A stretch of 11,845 bases of DNA from an uncultured Eubacterium sp. (lineage in GTDB: Bacteria; Bacillota; Clostridia; Oscillospirales; Acutalibacteraceae). Of this stretch, positions 5,739-11,845 are shown piece after piece; within the stretch, counting starts at the first letter, position 1, and each line of letters opens with the position of its first letter. The notes below the pieces were generated by a model that was not told the origin of the DNA, did not search any database, and was given only the letters and a program-made list of their open reading frames with translations. Position numbers and translations under genes: made by a program. The stretch lies in NCBI GenBank assembly GCA_910583925.1, contig CAJTZJ010000023.1:1-11845 (forward strand), given 5' to 3'.

Positions 5739-6671
5739 ATGTTTTATCAGTTTGAAGATGAAATTACAACAATTGAGCTTGAAGCTATAAATCCGCATTA
5801 TATAACTGCGGGATATGTAACCTTAAATGAATTTTCCGGAATTTATGATTCATTCGGTTTTTCCCGTTTTGCGTTTGATTATTGCAAAAGTAATGCAGGC
5901 TTCGGCTCATCTGTTGAAATTTATGATGATTACAGCTTTGCCGTGTTAAACATTAAAAATGCGGAAAATGTTAATGAAAATATGGATTCGTTTGCTGTTT
6001 TCATTAAGAAAAACCTGCTTATAGTTGTGGATATTTCGGATAATGATTGCTCTGTAAGAGATAGTTTTCTTAATTCTCTCAGCCGTTATTCATGTATCAA
6101 TATAACTCTTGAAAAGCTGATGGTCGGTTTTTTGGATGATCTGATTAAAAAGGATAAAAACGCAATAAAAGAAAGTGAATTTGAAATTACAAAGCTTGAA
6201 GAGCTTGTTTTAAAAAACAAAGCAACGGATAAGTTTAATTTTTTATTGCTTAATTTGAAAAAAGAATTCCTTATTCTTCGCAATTCTTATGAACAGCTTA
6301 TTGATATTGTCAGCTCTCTTGAGGACAATGATAATGAAATTTTTGAGGATGATGATTTAAGGTATCTTTCAAACTTTAAGGATAAAGTCAAACGGCTTCG
6401 TGAAGATATTGATATGCTCCGAAGCTCTGTTTCTCATTTACAGGATGCCTATTCATCCTATCTTGATTTAAAAACAAATCATATTATGGGAGTTTTCACT
6501 GCTGTTACTACTATATTTTTCCCGCTTACACTTGTTGTTGGCTGGTATGGAATGAATTTTGAGAATATGCCGGAGCTCTCCTGGAGATTTGGCTATTTAT
6601 TTGTTATAATTGTTTCAATTTTAGTTGTTTCAGTTCTGACTATAATAATGAAAAAAAGAAAATGGCTGTAG
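5739..6671 (+). CDS. corA: CorA-family divalent cation (Mg2+) channel
   Basis: CorA proteins form pentameric inner-membrane channels that take up Mg2+ (or sometimes Co2+/Ni2+). This one has 310 aa: an N-terminal cytoplasmic alpha/beta domain (about 1-130), a long helical stalk (about 130-245, including a charged stretch around 150-230), TM1 at 249-270 ending in the selectivity signature YGMNF (GMN 271-273), a short acidic loop ENMPEL, TM2 at 285-304 and a basic KKRKWL tail. The signature and two C-terminal TMs make the family secure; the ion is inferred. It starts 8 bp after the rubrerythrin stop with no good Shine-Dalgarno sequence, so translation probably depends on coupling to rubrerythrin. 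A 7-bp hairpin (6664-6682) covers its stop codon. Confidence 0.92.
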   Translation: MFYQFEDEITTIELEAINPHYITAGYVTLNEFSGIYDSFGFSRFAFDYCKSNAGFGSSVEIYDDYSFAVLNIKNAENVNENMDSFAVFIKKNLLIVVDISDNDCSVRDSFLNSLSRYSCINITLEKLMVGFLDDLIKKDKNAIKESEFEITKLEELVLKNKATDKFNFLLLNLKKEFLILRNSYEQLIDIVSSLEDNDNEIFEDDDLRYLSNFKDKVKRLREDIDMLRSSVSHLQDAYSSYLDLKTNHIMGVFTAVTTIFFPLTLVVGWYGMNFENMPELSWRFGYLFVIIVSILVVSVLTIIMKKRKWL

Positions 6672-6697
6672 GATTTACAGCCAAGGGTACATAAAAA

Positions 6698-8839
6698 ATG
6701 GATATTAATTTAACACTCGCATCTGAATTTGGCTTAAAGCCATGGCAGGTGGAAAACACAGTTTCTCTTATTGATGATGGAAATACAATTCCTTTCATTG
6801 CCCGTTATAGAAAGGAAGCTACCGGTTCGCTTGATGATCAGCTTTTGCGTGGTCTGGCAGACAGACTTGATTATCTTCGCTCTCTTGAAGAGCAAAAAGA
6901 AAAGGTAAGAACAGCAATAACAGAGCAGGAAAAAATGACGGATGAAATATCCGCCGCTATAGATGCCGCAAAAACCTTAACGGAGGTAGAGGATATTTAC
7001 CGCCCGTTTCGTCCGAAAAGGAAAACAAGGGCGTCTGTTGCAAAGGAAAAGGGGCTTGAACCGCTTGCTGTTAAAATCTATGAACAGCTTGCCGAAACAG
7101 AGCCTTATGCGCTTGCAAATGAGTTTTTGAATGATGAGGTTGAAACAGCCGAGGATGCGATTCAGGGTGCGATGGATATTATTGCAGAAATGATTTCCGA
7201 TGATGCGGCAGCAAGAAAACAGCTTAGATATGTCTGCCGTACACATGCTGATATAAGTGTGTCCTCCTCTGAAGAGGATTTGGGCGTTTATGAGAATTAT
7301 AAGGATTACAGAGAACCTGTTTCAAAAATTGCAAATCATCGTGTGCTTGCGATAAACAGAGCCGAAAAAGAGGGTGTACTTAAGGTTTCGCTTGATTTGG
7401 ATAAGCCGCACGGAATGTCTGTTTTAACGGGGCTTCATGTTAAAAACGGCAGTGATTCTTCCGATTTGGTTCGGGAAGCAGCCGAGGATGCATATACCCG
7501 TCTTGTTTTTCCAAGTATTGAAAGAGAAATCAGAAATGAGCTTACAGACAGAGCAAGCACTGAATCCATAAAGGTTTTTGCAAGAAATACAGCAGAGCTT
7601 CTGATGCAGCCACCCGTTAAGGGAAGAGTTACGATAGGTCTTGACCCGGGCTACAGAACAGGCTGTAAGGTAGCAGTTGTTGACGAAACAGGCAAAGTGC
7701 TTGATACGGCGGTTATTTACTGTGCGCCTCCTCACAGCAGAGTTGATGAGGCAAAGGAAATTATTAAATCTCTTGTAAAAAAGCATAATGTTAAAATGTT
7801 TGCCATCGGAAACGGAACGGCATCCCACGAAACAGAGGTTTTTGCTGCCGATGTTATCAAAGAGCTTGACTGCGGAATTACATATATGGTTGTAAGCGAA
7901 GCAGGAGCCTCTGTTTATTCGGCATCAAAGCTTGCGGCTGAGGAATTTCCTCAGTTTGATGTTTCGCTTCGATCGGCAGTTTCTATTGCAAGAAGATTGC
8001 AGGATCCGCTTGCCGAGCTTGTTAAAATAGATCCAATGGCTGTCGGTGTAGGTCAGTATCAGCATGATATGCCTAAAAAAGAGCTTGCAGGTGCACTTGA
8101 CGGTGTTGTTGAGGACTGCGTAAACTCTGTTGGTGTGGATCTGAATACGGCTTCTCCGTCGCTTCTGAATCGTGTTGCAGGCATTTCCTCAGCCATAGCA
8201 AAGAATATTGCCGCTTACAGAGAAGAAAACGGCTCTTTCAAATCACGTTCAGAGCTTAAAAAGGTTTCTAAATTAGGACCGAAAGCGTTTGAACAGTGTG
8301 CAGGCTTTTTAAGAATATCCAATGGTAAAAATGTGCTTGATAATACGGCTGTGCATCCCGAATCTTATGATGCTGCAAAGAAGCTTTTAAAGCTTTGCGG
8401 TGTTTCGGATGATGATGTGAAAAATGGTAATATATCTGTTTTGAAGAAAACGGTTGAAACAGAGGGTACTGCTGCTTTGGCAGCACAGCTTGATATCGGT
8501 GAACCAACCCTTGTTGATATTGTTTCGGAAATCAGCAAACCCGGGAGGGATCCAAGAGAAGAATTACCCCAGCCGCTTCTTCGTACGGATGTTATGGGTA
8601 TTGAGGATTTAAAGGCAGGTATGGAGCTTAAGGGTACTGTAAGAAATGTTATTGATTTCGGTGCATTTGTGGATGTTGGTGTTCATCAGGACGGTCTGGT
8701 GCATATTTCTCAGATTACAAACAGATTTATTAAGCATCCGTCTGATGTGCTTAAGGTTGGCGAAATTGTAACCGTTTGGGTGCTTTCTGTTGATGTTCCT
8801 AAAAAGCGTATTTCATTAACCATGAAAAAACCGGAATAA
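6698..8839 (+). CDS. tex: Tex-family S1 RNA-binding transcription accessory protein
   Basis: Tex is a conserved cytoplasmic nucleic-acid-binding protein related to eukaryotic Spt6, linked to transcription and RNA metabolism. This one has 713 aa. In order: the Tex N-terminal helical region with PFIARYRKEATGSLDD (32-47) and YRPFRPKRKTRA (about 100-111); a YqgF/RNase H-like domain beginning VTIGLDPGYRTGCK (311-324); the conserved VGVGQYQHDM (449-458); helix-hairpin-helix motifs at about 485-545 (LLNRVAGISSAIAKNI and a second near SELKKVSKLGPKAFEQ); and a C-terminal S1 domain at 640-711 (GTVRNVIDFGAFVDVGVHQDG, split here as GTVRNVIDFGAF then VDVGVHQDG). Length is within the family range. An AAGGGT-like ribosome binding site (6683-6688) lies 9 nt before the ATG. 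It is the last gene of the run and is followed by a strong terminator. Confidence 0.97.
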   Translation: MDINLTLASEFGLKPWQVENTVSLIDDGNTIPFIARYRKEATGSLDDQLLRGLADRLDYLRSLEEQKEKVRTAITEQEKMTDEISAAIDAAKTLTEVEDIYRPFRPKRKTRASVAKEKGLEPLAVKIYEQLAETEPYALANEFLNDEVETAEDAIQGAMDIIAEMISDDAAARKQLRYVCRTHADISVSSSEEDLGVYENYKDYREPVSKIANHRVLAINRAEKEGVLKVSLDLDKPHGMSVLTGLHVKNGSDSSDLVREAAEDAYTRLVFPSIEREIRNELTDRASTESIKVFARNTAELLMQPPVKGRVTIGLDPGYRTGCKVAVVDETGKVLDTAVIYCAPPHSRVDEAKEIIKSLVKKHNVKMFAIGNGTASHETEVFAADVIKELDCGITYMVVSEAGASVYSASKLAAEEFPQFDVSLRSAVSIARRLQDPLAELVKIDPMAVGVGQYQHDMPKKELAGALDGVVEDCVNSVGVDLNTASPSLLNRVAGISSAIAKNIAAYREENGSFKSRSELKKVSKLGPKAFEQCAGFLRISNGKNVLDNTAVHPESYDAAKKLLKLCGVSDDDVKNGNISVLKKTVETEGTAALAAQLDIGEPTLVDIVSEISKPGRDPREELPQPLLRTDVMGIEDLKAGMELKGTVRNVIDFGAFVDVGVHQDGLVHISQITNRFIKHPSDVLKVGEIVTVWVLSVDVPKKRISLTMKKPE

Positions 8840-8847
8840 AATAGTTT

Positions 8848-8880
8848 AAAGAAGCAGGATACCTCCTGCTTCTTTGTTAT
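8848..8880 (+). terminator. Intrinsic terminator after tex
   Basis: A perfect 12-bp stem (AAAGAAGCAGGA 8848-8859 with TCCTGCTTCTTT 8864-8875) encloses the 4-nt loop TACC and is followed by the T-rich GTTATTG. It starts 8 bp after the tex stop and closes the rlmB-tex run. The A run on the left gives partial bidirectional character. Confidence 0.9.
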
Positions 8881-8981
8881 TGTTATCAAGATTAGGGTAA
8901 ACAAAGCAGGTTTTTATTTTGAAGATATTATACAAGAAATAATGAAGGTTATCATGTAAAATAATAATCAGAGGTGGTTTT

Positions 8982-9812
8982 ATGAAGAAGGGAATTAAAA
9001 CAGTTTGCTATGATGAAGAACTGGGTATAGAAGCCTATTGGTTTGAGGGTATCATCCAACCATTTCCGAATCATTTTCATGATTATTATGTTATCGGTTT
9101 TATAGAAAGCGGAAGCAGATGTCTTTCCTGTAAAAATAAAGAATATGCTATTAAAGCAGGCGATGTTTTGCTTTTTAATCCTAATGATAATCACGGCTGC
9201 TCGCAAATCGGAAATGAAGCGCTTGATTACAGGGAGATAAATATTCCGTCTGATGTGATGTTTTCTCTTGTTAAAGAATTTACAAGAAAGGATATTGTTC
9301 CTGTATTTACCGAAAATGTTATTTATGATAATGAATTAAAGTATTCCGTAAAATTACTTCATAAAATGCTGATGGAAGAGGCGGAAAGCTTTGAAAAGGA
9401 AGAATTGCTTTATTTGCTTGTTTCAATGCTTGTTGAACGCTATTTGGAAGATAACAGAGTAATGTTACCCGAATGCAGTGAACACATAGAATTTGCTTGC
9501 CGATTTATGGAAAATAATTACAACGAAAGTATATCGTTAAATCAATTATGCGAATACAGCAGGCTTGGAAAATCAACCCTGCTCAGAGAATTTACAAAGT
9601 TAAAGGGTGTTACGCCTTATCGCTATTTGCAGTCTGTAAGAATCGGAAAAGCGAAAGAACTGTTGGAAAAAGGGATAAGTCCTGTTGATGCCGCTTTGCA
9701 GACAGGTTTTTCGGATCAAAGCCATTTTACAAGGTTTTTCCAAATGTATATCGGATTAACACCTGCCGAATATGGAAGAATGTTTAAAAGCAAGAGGCAA
9801 AATAATGAATAA
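8982..9812 (+). CDS. AraC-family transcriptional regulator with N-terminal cupin domain
   Basis: A 276-aa cytoplasmic DNA-binding regulator. Residues about 25-90 form an AraC-type cupin sensor domain (PNHFHDYYVIGFIESGS, then AGDVLLFNPNDNHGC), which usually binds a small ligand. The C-terminal region has the two helix-turn-helix motifs of the family: SLNQLCEYSRLGKSTLLREF (185-204) and SPVDAALQTGFSDQSHFTRF (233-252), followed by the family signature GLTPAEYGR. GAGGTG (8971-8976) lies 5 nt before the ATG. The gene overlaps the downstream EamA exporter by 8 bp, so it most likely controls that exporter and the DUF2000 gene. The ligand is not known. A possible operator pair, GTTATCA at 8882-8888 and 8948-8954, lies upstream. 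Confidence 0.95.
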   Translation: MKKGIKTVCYDEELGIEAYWFEGIIQPFPNHFHDYYVIGFIESGSRCLSCKNKEYAIKAGDVLLFNPNDNHGCSQIGNEALDYREINIPSDVMFSLVKEFTRKDIVPVFTENVIYDNELKYSVKLLHKMLMEEAESFEKEELLYLLVSMLVERYLEDNRVMLPECSEHIEFACRFMENNYNESISLNQLCEYSRLGKSTLLREFTKLKGVTPYRYLQSVRIGKAKELLEKGISPVDAALQTGFSDQSHFTRFFQMYIGLTPAEYGRMFKSKRQNNE

Positions 9813-10707
9813 AAAATATTTCGGACATTTATCGGCAATCATAACAATTATCATATGGGGAACAACCTTTATCTCAACAAAGCTTTTACTGAAAAGCTTT
9901 TTGCCTATAGAAATATTGTTTTTTCGTTTTCTGATAGGTTTTTTGGCTCTTATCGTTGTTTATCCGAAATGGCTGAAGGGAACAAGTCTAAAACAGGAAT
10001 TTACTTTTGCTGCAGCCGGACTATGCGGAATAACTTTGTATTATCTGCTTGAAAATATTGCGCTTACATATACAACTGCATCTGCTGTTGGGGTTATTAT
10101 TTCAACAGCTCCTTTTTTTACGGCGATTTTGTCATATTTTATTTCTGGAAAAAAAGACAAGCTGTCGCTGCTGTTTTTTATAGGATTTGTAATTTCAATG
10201 GCAGGGATATTCTTAATCAGTTTTGGAGATTCAAATTTTCAGATAAATCCGACGGGAGATATTCTTGCTGTTATTGCCGCATTTATCTGGGCATTGTACT
10301 CTGTTTTAACAAAGAAAATCAGCGGATACGGATATAATACAATTCAATCAACCCGGCGTATATTTCTATATGGAATTGTTTTTATGCTTCCCTTTTTATT
10401 CGGTTTTGATTTTAGCTTGGATTTTTCAGAATTTTCAGAAAAAGGTAATCTTTTTAATATGCTGTTTTTAGGCTTTGGTGCTTCGGCATTATGTTTTGTT
10501 ACTTGGAATTTTGCCGTCAAAGGTTTGGGTGCCGTAAAAACAAGTGTTTATATTTATTTAGTTCCTGTAATAACTGTTTTGGCATCTGTTTTGATATTAA
10601 AAGAAAAGGAAACAATCTTTTCGGCTTTGGGTGCGTTTTTAACCTTATCAGGTTTAATACTTTCTCAAATCAAGAATAGAGGTAAAAAGAATGAATGCTC
10701 AGAATGA
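9805..10707 (+). CDS. EamA/DMT-superfamily transporter
   Basis: A 300-aa integral membrane protein of the drug/metabolite transporter superfamily with ten predicted TM segments arranged as two EamA repeats (about 9-135 and 150-290). The first opens IITIIIWGTTFISTKLLL, with the family's WG(x)TF-like motif. The second has DILAVIAAFIWALYSVLTKK. Each repeat ends with the typical hydrophobic helix after a short charged loop (KEKETIFSALGAF in repeat two). Members commonly export amino acids or other small metabolites; the substrate here is unknown. The start ATG at 9805 has AGAGG (9793-9797) 7 nt upstream and overlaps the regulator gene by 8 bp; an ATG at 9772 lies deep in that gene and was rejected. 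The 3' end overlaps the DUF2000 gene by 17 bp. Confidence 0.93.
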   Translation: MNKKYFGHLSAIITIIIWGTTFISTKLLLKSFLPIEILFFRFLIGFLALIVVYPKWLKGTSLKQEFTFAAAGLCGITLYYLLENIALTYTTASAVGVIISTAPFFTAILSYFISGKKDKLSLLFFIGFVISMAGIFLISFGDSNFQINPTGDILAVIAAFIWALYSVLTKKISGYGYNTIQSTRRIFLYGIVFMLPFLFGFDFSLDFSEFSEKGNLFNMLFLGFGASALCFVTWNFAVKGLGAVKTSVYIYLVPVITVLASVLILKEKETIFSALGAFLTLSGLILSQIKNRGKKNECSE

Positions 10708-11113
10708 AAAATGTGTTGTGATAATAGATGAAGGTTTGCCTATTGGAATAATAGCAAATACTGCTGCTATTTTAGGTATTACATTAGGTATGAAAATGCC
10801 TGATGTTGTTGGGGCTGATGCTTCGGATTTGGATGGTAATAAGCATATGGGAATTATAAAATTCCCTGTTCCTGTTTTAAAAGGAAATAAAAAACAGATC
10901 AAAGAACTTCGCTTAAAACTGTTTTCGGATGAATATGATGATTTAACAGTTGTTGATTTTTCTGATTTGGCACAAGGCTGTAAAACATATGAGGAATTTA
11001 CTGATAAAATGGCTGCTTGTACTGAAGATAATTTATCTTATTTAGGTATTGCAGTTTGCGGAGATAAAAAGAAAGTGAATAAGCTTACAGGAAATTTACC
11101 ATTATTGCGATAA
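10691..11113 (+). CDS. DUF2000 family protein
   Basis: A 140-aa soluble protein that I recognise as DUF2000. The family pattern is visible throughout: VVIIDEGLPIGIIANTAAILG (split: VVIIDEGLP, GIIANTAAILG) at 9-29, LGMKMPDVVG (32-41), DLDGNKHMGI (46-55), FPVPVLKG (58-65), a mid-region Tyr (100) in CKTYEEF, and the C-terminal YLGIAVCGDKKKVNKLTGNL. The fold is related to the peptidyl-tRNA hydrolase 2 superfamily; no biochemical function is established to my knowledge. AGAGGT (10678-10683) lies 7 nt before the ATG, which overlaps the EamA stop by 17 bp, so the two are translationally linked. DUF2000 genes often sit next to AraC regulators and EamA exporters, which suggests a shared small-molecule substrate. 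Confidence 0.88.
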   Translation: MNAQNEKCVVIIDEGLPIGIIANTAAILGITLGMKMPDVVGADASDLDGNKHMGIIKFPVPVLKGNKKQIKELRLKLFSDEYDDLTVVDFSDLAQGCKTYEEFTDKMAACTEDNLSYLGIAVCGDKKKVNKLTGNLPLLR

Positions 11114-11138
11114 TGTAAAAAAATAATGCCGCTTTTTA

Positions 11139-11167
11139 TTGCTATTAATCATTATAAATAGTATACT
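11139..11167 (+). promoter_or_regulatory. Promoter of the DUF2804 gene
   Basis: TTGCTA at 11139-11144, a 17-nt spacer, and TATACT at 11162-11167, both close to sigma-A consensus. It lies 23 bp before the ATG at 11191 and 25 bp after the DUF2000 stop. No strong terminator is seen between DUF2000 and this promoter, so readthrough from the upstream operon is possible. Confidence 0.65.
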
Positions 11168-11190
11168 TGAAAAGAAAGGGGCTGCAATTT

Positions 11191-11845
11191 ATGCAAAATG
11201 AAATTACCAAAAGGCAAATACTTCTTGATGAAAACGGAAATCTTGCCAATCCGGGCTGGTGCAGAAGGAATTTATACGATTATAATATTGAAAATCGTTC
11301 TGTAAGCACGATGAGGCTGAAGGAATGGGATTTTTACCAAATCTGTAACGGTGAGGTTATGATTCAGATTAATATTTTCAATATTTCTCTTGCTACTGCT
11401 TTAACCTTTGGTTTTGTAGATTTAAAAACAGGCAGGAAGTTTGACACGATGGCGCTTGAGCTTTTAACCCCTCGCAAAAACAGGCTCAACCCCAACGGAG
11501 ATTGTAAAAACTATTTTGAATACAGTAAGGGGAAAACGAAAGCTGTTTTTGATGTTACAGATGATTGCCATCATCTTATATTTGAAGGCTGCTTAAAGGG
11601 CAAAAGGATTAAGGCGGAGTTTTTCTGCAGCAGATTGCCAAAGCACGAAAGTATTACGATTGCAACGCCCTTTGAAAAACAGGGGCATTTTTTCTACACA
11701 AATAAAATTAACTGCCTGAATACATACGGCAGACTGAAATACGGCGAAGAAAAATGGGATTTTTCCAAGGATAATACTTTTACCGTGCTTGATTGGGGCA
11801 GAGGTATCTGGCCGCATTCCAATATGTGGTATTGGGCAAACGGAA
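11191..11845 (+). CDS. DUF2804 family protein, 3' end cut by the window
   Basis: An open frame from the ATG at 11191 runs to the window end without a stop (218 residues visible). AAAGGGG (11176-11181) lies 9 nt upstream. I recognise it as DUF2804: the N-terminal PGWCRRNLYDYN (21-32), RLKEWDFYQI (42-51) and the later TVLDWGRGIWPHSNMWYW (198-215) are typical of that family. The family is about 330-350 aa long, so roughly a third is missing beyond the window. The function is not established; the visible part has no signal peptide or convincing TM segment, and looks like a soluble beta-rich protein. The minus-strand frame at 11593-11817 is an antisense shadow of this gene. Confidence 0.85.
   Translation, partial: MQNEITKRQILLDENGNLANPGWCRRNLYDYNIENRSVSTMRLKEWDFYQICNGEVMIQINIFNISLATALTFGFVDLKTGRKFDTMALELLTPRKNRLNPNGDCKNYFEYSKGKTKAVFDVTDDCHHLIFEGCLKGKRIKAEFFCSRLPKHESITIATPFEKQGHFFYTNKINCLNTYGRLKYGEEKWDFSKDNTFTVLDWGRGIWPHSNMWYWANG

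Noticed and set aside
6664..6682. 7-bp hairpin over the corA stop codon as a terminator
   Set aside because: There is no T tract after it (AAGGGTAC follows), and tex begins only 16 bp later with a ribosome binding site in between.
9772..9804. Earlier start for the EamA transporter
   Set aside because: It would lie 41 bp inside the AraC gene and add a hydrophilic stretch before TM1; the ATG at 9805 has its own AGAGG.
11593..11817. 74-codon minus-strand frame at the window end
   Set aside because: It is antisense to the DUF2804 gene, which has recognisable family motifs over the same region.

Overview
The window looks like chromosome from a low-GC, anaerobic Gram-positive bacterium of the class Clostridia, possibly a gut Ruminococcaceae/Oscillospiraceae-type organism. 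The evidence is AT-rich coding sequence, strong AGGAG-type ribosome binding sites, a two-domain rubrerythrin, and protein families (DUF2804, a DUF2000/EamA/AraC cluster) common in such genomes. The taxonomic placement is inference; no rRNA or marker phylogeny is available here.

Layout. (1) Positions 1-371 hold a tandem array with an exact 158-bp period. It has two identical full copies and a third that runs into a tRNA-Ser(CGA) gene on the minus strand (352-440). Each unit carries a copy of the last 20 nt of that tRNA and of its intrinsic terminator, plus about 100 bp of other sequence containing a strong hairpin. The array starts before the window does. (2) Positions 554-1926 hold hisH and hisF, the two subunits of imidazole glycerol phosphate synthase, ending in a hairpin that overlaps the hisF stop codon. 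(3) Positions 1943-8875 are a same-strand run from a good sigma-A-type promoter to a strong terminator: rlmB, an 8-TM P-type-ATPase-like protein, rubrerythrin, a CorA-type Mg2+ channel and the RNA-binding protein Tex. (4) Positions 8982-11113 hold three overlapping cistrons: an AraC-family regulator, an EamA/DMT exporter and a DUF2000 protein. (5) From 11191 to the window edge, a DUF2804 gene begins behind its own promoter and is cut by the end of the window.

The most striking item is the 794-aa protein at 2780-5164. It has the architecture and spacing of a P1B heavy-metal ATPase, but the signature catalytic motifs are gone. The phospho-acceptor Asp of DKTGT aligns with Glu, CPC has become CPV, HP has become SP, and the TGD, GDGxND and TGE motifs are not recognisable. 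It also has a cytoplasmic N-terminal region of about 245 residues, acidic in part and containing a short repeat. It reads as an intact pseudo-P-type-ATPase, not a decaying gene. The second notable item is the tRNA-derived 158-bp array.

How the genes fit together: the central run mixes translation/RNA functions (rlmB, tex), peroxide defence (rubrerythrin) and ion/membrane proteins (pseudo-ATPase, CorA), so it looks like a housekeeping or stress operon and not a dedicated pathway. The AraC-EamA-DUF2000 trio looks like a self-contained regulated export module with an unknown substrate.
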